Position numbers and translations under genes: made by a program. Of a stretch of 64,000 nt of DNA, positions 35,356 through 44,450 are shown piece after piece. Every line of letters starts with the position of its first letter. Positions within the stretch are counted from its first letter, which is position 1. Origin of the DNA: Nocardia gamkensis NBRC 108242 (GTDB lineage Bacteria; Actinomycetota; Actinomycetes; Mycobacteriales; Mycobacteriaceae); contig NZ_BDBM01000003.1 in the NCBI RefSeq assembly GCF_001612985.1, positions 1 to 64,000 of the forward strand. The letters are read 5' to 3'. The notes under the pieces are model-generated. The model worked only from the letters and a program-made list of their open reading frames with translations. It was not told the origin of the DNA and searched no databases.

Positions 35356-35835
35356 TCACTGCATTCCCGGCTTCGTGCAATCCGGCGACTGCCGTTCGAG
35401 AATCGCCGTCAGCATTTCGTCGAGACGAGTCTTGTTCTCCGCCGAAAGCACCGAAAGCAGTTCGCTCTCTACATCATGCACGATGCACGCCATCGCCGCC
35501 AGTGCAGAATGTCCGCTGTCCGTGAGATTGAGATCGTTTCGACGTCGGTCATGTGGATTGCGAGACCGCTTGACATGACCGTTCTTTTCCATCTTGTCGA
35601 CCAAATCCACAATAGTCGTTCGATCGATATCGAGAAGTTCGCCGACCATCCGCTGAGAGGTATCCGTTCGGCTTCCGAGCAGTTCCAGCACGAGGAGGTA
35701 CCTGAGTCCGGCGCCCTCGGCTTCCTCCAACGCGGCCTCGGCCGCCTGCACCAGGAGAAGCCCCGATTGGTACAGCAGGTACCCTGTGCGACCGGTCAGA
35801 GCTTTCAGCGAAGCGCTGCCCGTAGGTGATGGCAT
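35356..35835 (-). CDS. MarR family transcriptional regulator
   Basis: A 159-aa MarR protein. The winged helix reads MVGELLDIDRTTIVDLVDKM then the wing KRSRNPHDRRRNDLNLTDSG. Start ATG 35835 follows GGGAG. It is transcribed with the MFS exporter upstream and the hydroxylase downstream, and a long inverted repeat lies ahead of the MFS gene. It probably represses the exporter until the cluster product or an intermediate binds. Confidence 0.92.
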   Translation of the reverse strand: MPSPTGSASLKALTGRTGYLLYQSGLLLVQAAEAALEEAEGAGLRYLLVLELLGSRTDTSQRMVGELLDIDRTTIVDLVDKMEKNGHVKRSRNPHDRRRNDLNLTDSGHSALAAMACIVHDVESELLSVLSAENKTRLDEMLTAILERQSPDCTKPGMQ

Positions 35836-35923
35836 GCAAGTACTCCCATTCCGTGCGGCCGAATGCAGCACTTCGCCGAAACGTCTTTCTCGGTATCATA
35901 CCCCTTCAGGTCGGCACCGAGCG

Positions 35924-37510
35924 CTATACAGAAGCTCGAGCGGGTTCGGTTTCAGGCGTCGCATAGAAATCACGCTCCCGAATGAATGCGAATGCCACGA
36001 CAGCGGCTACGAGAGCAAAGGCGGCAGCCGCGAAGGAAACTGTCTGCAATCCGTCGACCACCGCGGTATTGGCCGCCGTATGAACGTCTCCGAGCATCTC
36101 ATGGGGTATCGAGGAATCCAATCCCGGGGTACCGCCCGCCGCGATCGCGCCGCCGATATCGGTCGCGGAGTCGCCCAGGGTGTGGCCGACGCCGGACTCG
36201 GCGAATCCGTCCTTCACCCGATTCTGGAAGAACGCGCCCACCGACGCAATGCCGACCGCGATTCCAACCTGTTGGAACGTTTCGTTGACACCCGACGCCA
36301 TACCGGATTTCTCCGGTGCCGCAATCGCGATCGACAGGAATGCACGGGGCGGATTGAACAATCCCATCCCGACTCCGATCACAAGCATGGCCGGCAGGAG
36401 TGCGGTCCACTCGCTGTCGGCGTCGACCAACACCGTCAGCGTGAGGCCGACGGCGATCAGAGTCATAGATGCGCCCATGATGATGCGTTGCGGCACCTGT
36501 GTCGTCAACGTTCCCGCGAGAGCGGCGGCGACGAACAGCGCAAGCGTGAGCGGCAGGAACCGCAAACCTGTCTCCCAGGCCGAGTAGCCGAGGATGTTCT
36601 GCATGTAGGAGATCAGCAGGAAGAGCACGGACATGGTGACGAGTCCGCAAATCATCGTCACCGCGGAGGTGCCGTTGAACGTCACGTTGCGGAACAGTGT
36701 CAGATCGAGCATCGCCTTCTCACCTCGGCGACGCTCGATCACTCCGAACACAAGGATCAGCACAGCCGCCGCCACGAACATGCTGACGATCAGAGGACTG
36801 GTCCAGCCATCGGTCTCGCCACGCAAGAAGGCGATGACAAGGAAAGACAATCCGGCGCTGAAGGTGACAAGACCCGGCCAGTCGACGGGCGGCGGAGTAG
36901 CCGCACGCGATTCCCGCATACGGTAGGCCGCAGCGGCCAGCGCGAGGATCCCGATCGGCACATTGAGAAGGAAGATCGCCCTCCAACTCATCGAGTCCGT
37001 GATGCTGCCGCCGATCATCGGACCGAAGGCGATCGCGAGGCCCGCGACCCCACCGAAGATTCCGAAGGCCTTGCCTCGGTCGTTCCCTTGATACTCGTGG
37101 CCGATCAGCGCGGGCCCGATGGCGAACAGGGTGGCACCGGCGAGTCCTTGCAGCAGCCGAGCGATGATCAGCAGCGTCACATTCGGCGCCAGACCGCAAC
37201 CCAGGGACGCGACGGTGAATACCGCCAGGCCGATCATGAATACCCGGCGACGGCCCAGGATGTCAGCCAGTGATCCGCTGGTCAGCAGGAAGACCGCGAG
37301 GCCGATAGCGTATGCGTCGAGTACCCATTGCAGGTCCGCGAACGATGCGCCGAAATCAGAGCGAATATCCGGCAGCGCGACATTCACGACTGTGATGTCG
37401 AGCATCAGCATGAAGGTCGCCATACAGACGACGGCCAGCGTCCATCCCGGCCGGGCCACGCCGTCACCGACCTTCGCGGTTTCGGCCGAGTGTTTCTGTC
37501 TCGTTACCAC
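35924..37510 (-). CDS. MFS exporter, DHA2 / EmrB-QacA type
   Basis: A 528-aa, 14-helix transporter. Helix 1 has FMLMLDITVVNVALPDIRSD and the A motif is GSLADILGRRRVFMIG. GTG 37510 is chosen because AGGAG lies 6 nt upstream; the longer in-frame start at 37597 gives a non-conserved extension. Placed inside the cluster with a MarR gene just after it, it is likely the product exporter or self-resistance pump. Confidence 0.92.
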   Translation of the reverse strand: MVTRQKHSAETAKVGDGVARPGWTLAVVCMATFMLMLDITVVNVALPDIRSDFGASFADLQWVLDAYAIGLAVFLLTSGSLADILGRRRVFMIGLAVFTVASLGCGLAPNVTLLIIARLLQGLAGATLFAIGPALIGHEYQGNDRGKAFGIFGGVAGLAIAFGPMIGGSITDSMSWRAIFLLNVPIGILALAAAAYRMRESRAATPPPVDWPGLVTFSAGLSFLVIAFLRGETDGWTSPLIVSMFVAAAVLILVFGVIERRRGEKAMLDLTLFRNVTFNGTSAVTMICGLVTMSVLFLLISYMQNILGYSAWETGLRFLPLTLALFVAAALAGTLTTQVPQRIIMGASMTLIAVGLTLTVLVDADSEWTALLPAMLVIGVGMGLFNPPRAFLSIAIAAPEKSGMASGVNETFQQVGIAVGIASVGAFFQNRVKDGFAESGVGHTLGDSATDIGGAIAAGGTPGLDSSIPHEMLGDVHTAANTAVVDGLQTVSFAAAAFALVAAVVAFAFIRERDFYATPETEPARASV

Positions 37511-37639
37511 TGAGGCTCCTATTGTTCGGTTCTTGCCAAACCTGGCTGCATCAATTTCTGCGGGCCCCACGCCCGCGAACTCCCCCGGCAGCACCACGGC
37601 CTGAGGCGTCTCGGCACCTGCCGTCGATAGTCAGTGCTA

Positions 37640-37666
37640 CTGATGATCTACTGAACTGATCATCAG
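37640..37666. promoter_or_regulatory. Putative MarR operator upstream of the MFS gene
   Basis: CTGATGATC (37640-37648) and GATCATCAG (37658-37666) form a perfect 9-bp inverted repeat around 9 nt. A second repeat TCAGT-N3-ACTGA (37631-37643) overlaps it. The pair lies about 130 bp upstream of the MFS start, in an AT-richer spot. Confidence 0.5.
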
Positions 37667-37778
37667 CTGAACCTAACATACCTCGAACATGCGGAACGCG
37701 CGCTTCGAAACTTCGGGTCATCCCCGCACCGCCGTGCCACATCGCGCAGGCGGGCGCTCAGTAGGAGCGAACGAGCAA

Positions 37779-38243
37779 CTAGCTGGACATCCTGCTGATC
37801 CCGCCGTCCAGATACCGGAAGAGGCGGACAGCTTCACCCAGCTGCGGGGCGCCCGAGATGCCCTCCCTGGTCATGATCGTGTGGAACAGCTCGAAGAGTT
37901 GCTCGTGATGGAGAGCGGGCCTGTTCTCCTGTCGCCATCGCAGGACGTCCGGACCGTCATTGCTGAAGTCATGATGTTCGCCAGGGGCAACGGTGACACT
38001 CTCCCCGGCACGCAGAGGTCTCGTGGATCCGTTGAGCGTGAACGTCATGACACCCGCCAAGACATGGAAGGACTCGGTCATCGAGGTGTGCCAATGGGGC
38101 GGCGGACCGCTCCATACCGGTGCGGACCACTCGGTCACAAGCAGCTGACCGTCGGTTTCGGCACCGGTGGTGATAAACCTCAAGGTGAATTCCGTGTCGG
38201 GGATAACGAGCATGTCGCCCGGCTTTGCCATCGTCAGCACCAT
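37779..38243 (-). CDS. Cupin domain protein
   Basis: About 154 aa, single cupin. Motif 1 is PPPHWHTSMTESFHVLAGVM (two His, Glu and a third His), and motif 2 is ESVTVAPGEHHDFSNDGP. Metal binding is therefore expected. ATG 38243 or 38231 are both possible starts. Cupins in polyketide clusters act as cyclases, oxygenases or isomerases. It lies between the exporter and the dienelactone-hydrolase-like gene. Confidence 0.85.
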   Translation of the reverse strand: MVLTMAKPGDMLVIPDTEFTLRFITTGAETDGQLLVTEWSAPVWSGPPPHWHTSMTESFHVLAGVMTFTLNGSTRPLRAGESVTVAPGEHHDFSNDGPDVLRWRQENRPALHHEQLFELFHTIMTREGISGAPQLGEAVRLFRYLDGGISRMSS

Positions 38244-38349
38244 CTTTCGTTCTGAGCCGCCACCATTCGGTGGCCTTGGTAGTTCGAGAGCGAGAACGCA
38301 CGTCACCGCGACACAACGTGAATCCGTAGCCTAGACCCGCTCGCACCCC

Positions 38350-39195
38350 CTACGAGCCACTTGTTCGGCTCGGGTCTTCGGTTCGCAGCACCAACTTTTC
38401 GCGCAGCAGGCTCAAGACCTGATCCAACGCATCACGCGTGGGTTCGCCCGGCTCGTCGATCAGATGCTCGGTAAGCACGGAGTGTGGCCTCAGAGGCGTG
38501 TCAGGATTCGCCGCCGAACTGTCCAGCACGATCGAAGTGAACGAGTCGCCGAGCCGCTCATGCAAGAAGTCGAAACGGTCGGCGGGAACAACAGGATCGT
38601 CGGCGAACCGAATCCCGAGCACCTCCAGTTCCTTCGACGCACAGCGTCGCCGGACGATCCCCAGGTCCTCCTCGGACACGTCGATTGTCCGTTTCCGGCT
38701 GTTCGTGATCGCGAGAGGCAGCGATGGCTGGGACATAACCGCAGCCAACATGTGTTCTTCGACCGCCATCGCCAGAGCGAACCCCCCGGTGAAGCACATT
38801 CCGACCACACCTACCCCCGGCCCGCCGCAGCGCTCGTGCTCGCTACGCGAAAGTGCTCGCAGCCAATCAACCACCGGCGAAGTTCGTCCTGTTGCGAACA
38901 GGACGAACTCCCTGCTGACACATGCGGGCACGATTACCGAGGCGCGATGCACCGCAGCCGCGACCCGGCCGCTCTGCGCCGGATCCCATCCGGGCGTGCC
39001 GAACAGGTGTGGCACCACGGCGGTACACCCGGTCTCCGATACGCGCCGCGCGAAGTCGAGAACCTTCGGCGTTATGCCCGGTACTTCTGCCAGCACCAGC
39101 ACCGCCGGACCCGTTCCCCGCCGGTATACCGTGCGAGTTTTTCCGCCATACGAAAAACTGTGTCGCTCGAAATCATTCAGCATTTCATTGCTCAT
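38350..39195 (-). CDS. Dienelactone hydrolase family protein
   Basis: A 281-aa alpha/beta hydrolase. VLVLAEVPGITPKVLDFARR near residue 30, a Cys nucleophile elbow GVVGMCFTGGFALAMA near 145, an acidic residue in RFADDPVVPADRF, and His in PHSVLTEH. The Cys in GxCxGG is the dienelactone hydrolase mark. ATG 39195 overlaps the PKS stop by 4 nt, so it is co-translated with the PKS. It may open or close a lactone or release a thioester product. Confidence 0.9.
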   Translation of the reverse strand: MSNEMLNDFERHSFSYGGKTRTVYRRGTGPAVLVLAEVPGITPKVLDFARRVSETGCTAVVPHLFGTPGWDPAQSGRVAAAVHRASVIVPACVSREFVLFATGRTSPVVDWLRALSRSEHERCGGPGVGVVGMCFTGGFALAMAVEEHMLAAVMSQPSLPLAITNSRKRTIDVSEEDLGIVRRRCASKELEVLGIRFADDPVVPADRFDFLHERLGDSFTSIVLDSSAANPDTPLRPHSVLTEHLIDEPGEPTRDALDQVLSLLREKLVLRTEDPSRTSGS

Positions 39196-42100
39196 ATCAT
39201 CGACCGGTTTCGATGAATTCCACCTGCGAGAATATTTTCGATCCACCGTGCGACCACGGACGCGGTGTGAGCGGCACCTTCCTCCATCATGCCGAAGTGA
39301 TCGCTGCCGACGACTTCGGTAGAGGAACCGAGGTTCCCGAGTTCGACCGCCGTTCGAGTCTCCGAACCACTTTCGACGATCAGTAACGGGCCCGCACCCT
39401 CCGCCATCCGCCATCCGGCGAACAGGTCGAGATAGGCGCTCATCGCGGTCAGTTGGACAGCACCCACCGCATGAAGCGGATGCTCGTTCTGGATGATCCG
39501 GGCAACGACGGCCTCGCGAAGCTTTGTCATCGTCTGCCCGTTCGGGGCATGCGTGTCGATGAGGACTGTGCCGGCGGGGGCGAGGCCGCGTTGTTCGAGA
39601 CAGTCGGCGACGGAACTGGCGAGGTACCCGCCGGACGAGTAGCCGACCATGAAGTAGGGGGAACCATCCGAGGTACGTTGGACAACCTTGGCCAGCAATC
39701 GCACGATCGCGTCGGCAGTTGCCGGTAGCCGCTCTCCGTCCTGGAATCCCGGCGGGGGCAGGACGACGACTTCCCCGTCTCCATCGAACGCCTCGACGAA
39801 GCGCGTGTACTCGAACACGCTCGACAGCGCTGTCACCGTAGGAATGCAAATCACGCGGAACCGCTGCGATCCATTCTTGAGCCGAATCAAACCGGGCGCG
39901 ACTTCGAGATCCGGATCGTCGAACATCGGCCGCAGACGTGACGCCGCGAGCAGCAAATTCATTCCGTCGTCGATCTTGCCCAATTCATGAGATCTACGGA
40001 ATAGTGAAATTATCGTATCCGCGTCAGGACTATCCATTCGCCGTTCGAGAGTCTCGTCCGCCGAGGTCGACACCGGCGCCGCGGCCTCTGAACTCAACGG
40101 GCTGTAGAGGTTCGTCAGAGTCGCCGCACGGATGTGTTGGCCGAGTGTGTGTGGGGTGGGGTGGTCGAAGATCGCCGACAGCGGGATTCGCAGTCCGGTG
40201 GCCGCGCTCAACCGGTTACGCAGCTCGACCCCGGTCATCGAGGTGAAACCGAGATCGGTGAACGCGCGAGTGGCCTCGATCATGCCACCGTCACCATGTC
40301 CGAGCACGATCGCGGCCTGGGTCACCACCAACTCCACCACCAACGCCTCAGCCTCGAGATCGGACAACCCCTCCAAGCTCAACGGTGGTACGACAGCCTC
40401 GGTGACCGACAGTTCGCTCCCCACACCCGGACCACGATGCCCGGTCACACCCAAACCCGCCGCCGACACATCCCCCGCCGACACCGGCGTATCAAGCCAA
40501 AACCGCTGACGATCGAACGCATACGTCGGCAGCTGGACCCGACGCCCACCCGTGACCACCGCATCCCACCGCACATCCACACCCGCGACAAACGCCCGCC
40601 CCACACCCTCCAGCAACGCCGCGACCTGCGGACGATCCCCACCCTGAGTCGCCACGAACACCGTCGCACCATCACCACTGACGCACCCTTGACCGAGAGT
40701 GGTCAACGTCGCATCCGGACCCACCTCCACAAACCGCCTCACACCACGGTCCTGCAGCCACCGCACCCCATCCAGGAACCGCACCGTCTCCCGCACATGA
40801 CGCACCCAATACCCCGGCGAACACAACTCCTCGACCGTGGCCTGCAACCCCGTCACATTCGACACCACCGCAATCCGCGGCGCCGCGAAACTCAACCCTT
40901 GCGCGACCTGCTCGAACTCCCCGAGCATCGGATCCATACACACCGAATGAAACCCATGACCCACCCGCAACCTTTTAGCTTTACCCCCTTGCGCTTCCCA
41001 CCTGTGGACCAGTGGGGTCACCGCATCGTGTTCACCGGAAATCACCACCGACGACGGACCATTCACCGCCGCAATCGACACCCGCCCCGCACAACCGGCC
41101 AGCAAGGCCGCTGCCTCGGCTTCGCTGCCCTGCAACGCGACCATCACCCCACCCCCAGGGAGGGCTTGCATCAAGCGACCACGCGCAGCCACCAACACAC
41201 ACGCATCCTCCAGACCCAACACCCCCGCCACATGCGCCGCCGACAACTCCCCCACCGAATGCCCCATCACAAAATCCGGACACACACCCCACGACTCCAG
41301 CAGACGAAACAACGCCACCTCGATCGCGAACAACCCCGACTGCGTGAACACCGTCCGATCCAACAACCCCCCACCGTCGTCGTCGGCGAACACCACCTCC
41401 CGCAACGACCGACCCAACAACCCATCCATCACCCCACACACCGCATCAAACGCCTCAGCGAACACCGGATAAGTCGCATACAACTCCCGACCCATCCCCG
41501 CACACTGACTGCCCTGACCCGAAAACACCAACGCACTCAACCCCGCAACCGGCACACCCCGCACCACACCAACCGCGTCCCTGCCCTCAGCCACCGCCCC
41601 CAACCCAGCCAACAGACGCCCACGATCCACCCCGAGCACCACCGCACGATGCTCGAACACCGACCGCGTCCTCACCAACGAAAACCCCACATCCGCAGCC
41701 GACAGCTCCAGATCAGCCGCCACGAACTCACCCAACCGCCCCGCCTGACCACCCAACGCCCGCGAAGACTTCGCCGAAACTACGATCGGCACAACGGTAT
41801 TCATAACTTTGTCACTCACAGGTGACGGCGCAGAAACGTCCTCGGACCGGTCGGTGTCGTCGGCGGGTACTGGCGTCCCGAGCTCGACCGGTGCCTGTTC
41901 CAAAATCACGTGAGCGTTGGTACCGCTGATCCCGAACCCCGAGACCCCTGCGAGCAGGTTTTCCCCACTCCGAGGCCAGGAACCCCTCCGCGTCTGCACC
42001 TTCAGGTTGAGATCATCCAGCGGAATATTCGGATTAGGCGTGGCGTAATTCAGGGAAGGCACCAGTTCCCCGTAGCTCAGACTCAGAGCCACCTTTATGA

Positions 42101-43187
42101 TTCCCGCGATACCTGCTGCGCCTTCTAGATGACCGATATTCGTCTTGACAGAACCGACCATCAGCGGGCGGTCGTTCGGCCGTTCTACGCCCAGAGCCTG
42201 TCCCAGCGCCGCCGCCTCGACTGGATCTCCGACACTCGTGCCTGTCCCGTGCAGCTCGACATACTGGACATCTTTTGCCTTGACGCTCGCATCGGCCAGT
42301 GCGGACTGTATTACAGCGACCTGCGCCGCACGACTCGGTACGGTCAACCCGCCGGCGTGACCATTATTATTCGTCGCCGTTCCCCGCACAACGCAATAGA
42401 TACGGTCGCCATCCGCGACTGCCCTATCGAGAGGCTTCAGGACGGCGACACCGCCGCCCTCCCCTCGCACATAGCCATTTGCACGAGAATCAAAAGTGAA
42501 ACACTGCGAATCCGGCGAAAGCGCTCCGGCCTTCGCCATGGCCACCGAACTCTCCTGCGCGATTATCAGACCGATCCCCCCGGCAAGCGCCATGGCCGAT
42601 TCACCGCTGCGCACGCTTTCGCATGCGAGGTGAAATGCAACGATGGACGAAGACTGTGCGGTATCGACGGACAAGCTCGGACCCGTCAGATTCAGCGCAT
42701 GAGATATGCGATTTGCGATGGTCGCTCTGCTCGACCCCGTTGCCGAGTGGAGCTCGATGCCTGACACTCCTGCTCTGACCGATAACTTGGAGTAATCATC
42801 CGAGGACACCCCGATGAAGACTCCGACGCGGTCATTGCGCCGATTGTCCGACGTTATCCCCGCATCCTCGAAAGCTTCCCAGCCCAGCTCGAGCATCAGA
42901 CGTTGCTGTGGGTCCATCACATGCGCTTCCCGCGGAGAAATCCCGAAGAAACCGGGGTCGAACCGATCGACGCTATCCAGGAATCCCCCCTTCAGAAGAT
43001 TCACTCCGTCGACGATGCCAAGGGCATCATCCGAGAAATAGCCGGCATCCATGCGGGCTTCCGGAATGTCACCAACGGCAGTTTCACCAGATCGCAGAAG
43101 ACGCCAGAACTCCATCGGATCGGCCGCTCCGGGAAATCTGCACGCCAGCCCGACGATCGCAATATTCTTACGCGACTCACCGCTCAT
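39192..43187 (-). CDS. Type I polyketide synthase, KSQ-AT-ACP-TE
   Basis: A 1331-aa single-module PKS. KS (about 5-430) has intact ELHGTGTSVGDP and KTNIGHLEGAAG His/Lys motifs, but the active-site Cys is replaced by Gln178 in VDTAQSSSIVAFH (codon CAG at 42654-42656). This is the KSQ form that decarboxylates malonyl-type units in loading modules. AT (about 510-830) has GHSVGE (Ser644) and HGFHS, nearer the malonyl HAFH type than methylmalonyl YASH. ACP has LGFTSMTGVEL with Ser983. TE (about 1090-1320) has GYSSGG (Ser1184) and a late His in SDHFGMM. No KR, DH, ER or docking domain is seen. ATG 43187 follows GGTGG. Confidence 0.92.
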   Translation of the reverse strand: MSGESRKNIAIVGLACRFPGAADPMEFWRLLRSGETAVGDIPEARMDAGYFSDDALGIVDGVNLLKGGFLDSVDRFDPGFFGISPREAHVMDPQQRLMLELGWEAFEDAGITSDNRRNDRVGVFIGVSSDDYSKLSVRAGVSGIELHSATGSSRATIANRISHALNLTGPSLSVDTAQSSSIVAFHLACESVRSGESAMALAGGIGLIIAQESSVAMAKAGALSPDSQCFTFDSRANGYVRGEGGGVAVLKPLDRAVADGDRIYCVVRGTATNNNGHAGGLTVPSRAAQVAVIQSALADASVKAKDVQYVELHGTGTSVGDPVEAAALGQALGVERPNDRPLMVGSVKTNIGHLEGAAGIAGIIKVALSLSYGELVPSLNYATPNPNIPLDDLNLKVQTRRGSWPRSGENLLAGVSGFGISGTNAHVILEQAPVELGTPVPADDTDRSEDVSAPSPVSDKVMNTVVPIVVSAKSSRALGGQAGRLGEFVAADLELSAADVGFSLVRTRSVFEHRAVVLGVDRGRLLAGLGAVAEGRDAVGVVRGVPVAGLSALVFSGQGSQCAGMGRELYATYPVFAEAFDAVCGVMDGLLGRSLREVVFADDDGGGLLDRTVFTQSGLFAIEVALFRLLESWGVCPDFVMGHSVGELSAAHVAGVLGLEDACVLVAARGRLMQALPGGGVMVALQGSEAEAAALLAGCAGRVSIAAVNGPSSVVISGEHDAVTPLVHRWEAQGGKAKRLRVGHGFHSVCMDPMLGEFEQVAQGLSFAAPRIAVVSNVTGLQATVEELCSPGYWVRHVRETVRFLDGVRWLQDRGVRRFVEVGPDATLTTLGQGCVSGDGATVFVATQGGDRPQVAALLEGVGRAFVAGVDVRWDAVVTGGRRVQLPTYAFDRQRFWLDTPVSAGDVSAAGLGVTGHRGPGVGSELSVTEAVVPPLSLEGLSDLEAEALVVELVVTQAAIVLGHGDGGMIEATRAFTDLGFTSMTGVELRNRLSAATGLRIPLSAIFDHPTPHTLGQHIRAATLTNLYSPLSSEAAAPVSTSADETLERRMDSPDADTIISLFRRSHELGKIDDGMNLLLAASRLRPMFDDPDLEVAPGLIRLKNGSQRFRVICIPTVTALSSVFEYTRFVEAFDGDGEVVVLPPPGFQDGERLPATADAIVRLLAKVVQRTSDGSPYFMVGYSSGGYLASSVADCLEQRGLAPAGTVLIDTHAPNGQTMTKLREAVVARIIQNEHPLHAVGAVQLTAMSAYLDLFAGWRMAEGAGPLLIVESGSETRTAVELGNLGSSTEVVGSDHFGMMEEGAAHTASVVARWIENILAGGIHRNRSMI

Positions 43188-43691
43188 AATCCACCCCGAT
43201 CGATCGACCACTCACAACCGGCTCGCATGCGCACACGAAGCACATCCGACCTCAGGTCCCGCCGGTGCGATCCATCGATCCCGCCGGCCCTCGAAGAGGC
43301 AAAAGCCCCTCACACATGCCCCTTCGCAGCGTGATGCTCCCAACATAGAGCCTGGTGCTTAGGGATCTCTAAAGTCTGTCCAAAGCGACGTACTCGACCA
43401 GTTGGTCACCTAATCCAGGCACCGACCAGCGGGTGAACCTGCGATTCCAACCGCTCCTTGATGTGATCTATCTCTCACGTGCCATGAGCTCGCCGCACTG
43501 ACCTCTGTTCCGACACCTCGCTAGAATCACGGGTAACATATCGGCAACAGTCGTTCCGGCTTTACGTTTGCCGTAGGTAGAGGCTTCAACTAGCTTCGAG
43601 GGTGGGAGTTATCTATCTAGTCGGATGCATGCGCCGAGGGGGTGGCAGTTATCTATCCAGGGAAAGCTGCATGCGTCAAGGGGAGAATACC
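43188..43691. promoter_or_regulatory. Divergent PKS/SARP control region
   Basis: About 500 bp holding both promoters. TTAGGGATCTCTAA (43359-43372) is a near-perfect palindrome about 170 bp from the PKS start. GGTGGGAGTTATCTATCTAG (43601-43620) recurs as GGTGGCAGTTATCTATCCAG (43641-43660), 18 of 20 identical and exactly 40 bp apart, each followed by TGCATGCG. The SARP ribosome site AAGGGGAG is at 43678-43685. Confidence 0.6.
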
Positions 43692-44450
43692 GTGCATTAC
43701 GAAATACTCGGGCCCATTCGTGTCTTCGACGGTCGGACCGAATCTCAGCTCAATGCCGAGAAAATAAGAACCCTACTTTCGGTGTTGATCATCAGACGCG
43801 ATCAAATCCTTACCAAGGAACAGCTCATCGCCGAGCTCTGGGCCGATCGAGCGCCCCGCAGGGCTTGCGCGTCACTGCACGTCTACATTTCGCAGCTGCG
43901 GAAGTTGTTCAATCGCACCATCGACACCGCCAGCGGCATCACTACGTACGCATCAGGCTATGCGTTTTCGCTCGGCAGCGACAGTCTCGATCTGATCGAA
44001 TTCAAGAAGTACACGGACAGAGGACGGCGCTACCTCCAGATCGGCGCGTCGGCCGATGCAGATCAGGAACTCACCGCAGCTCTGCAACTGTGCCGCGGTC
44101 CGGCACTTGGCGACCTGCGCGCCGACGGTCCGATTATTCGCGGGTTCGTCGCCTGGGCGGAGGAGGCCGAACTGGAAGCACGGAACCTATGGATCGAGAC
44201 ACAACTTTCACAGAAAAACTATGGCCAGCTCATCAGTTCTCTGTCTCAACTCATTTCCGAGTATCCATTACGTGAATCATTCCACCATCAACTAATGGTC
44301 GCCTTGCACCGTTCCGGCCGGCAACACGACGCGATAAATGTTTATCAGAGATTCAGCGAGAGCCTGAGCAACGAACTCGGCATCGGACCTTCGGCGACAC
44401 TGCGATCGCTATATCACTCGATCATCGTAGGCGATGTCTCAGATGTCTGA
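43692..44450 (+). CDS. SARP family transcriptional activator
   Basis: About 252 aa. An OmpR-like winged helix (residues 1-90: EILGPIRVFDGRTESQLNAE, then KEQLIAELWADRAPRRACAS and SLHVYISQLRKLF) is followed by the bacterial transcriptional activator (BTAD) helices (about 100-245), without ATPase or TPR extensions, as in ActII-ORF4/DnrI-type small SARPs. GTG 43692 has AAGGGGAG 6 nt upstream; in-frame starts further up run through the direct repeats. Divergent from the PKS, it is probably the cluster-specific activator. Confidence 0.92.
   Translation: MHYEILGPIRVFDGRTESQLNAEKIRTLLSVLIIRRDQILTKEQLIAELWADRAPRRACASLHVYISQLRKLFNRTIDTASGITTYASGYAFSLGSDSLDLIEFKKYTDRGRRYLQIGASADADQELTAALQLCRGPALGDLRADGPIIRGFVAWAEEAELEARNLWIETQLSQKNYGQLISSLSQLISEYPLRESFHHQLMVALHRSGRQHDAINVYQRFSESLSNELGIGPSATLRSLYHSIIVGDVSDV

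Noticed and set aside
37511..37597. N-terminal extension of the cluster MFS exporter
   Set aside because: Adds 29 residues with no membrane or family character; the AGGAG site points to GTG 37510.
40134..41825. A 563-codon open frame on the plus strand opposite the PKS AT-ACP block
   Set aside because: Low-complexity His/Pro/Arg-rich translation. It is a by-product of the strong strand skew of the PKS and overlaps recognised AT and ACP motifs.
43602..43691. Upstream extension of the SARP gene
   Set aside because: The extension translates the direct repeats and lacks a ribosome site, while GTG 43692 has AAGGGGAG at good spacing.
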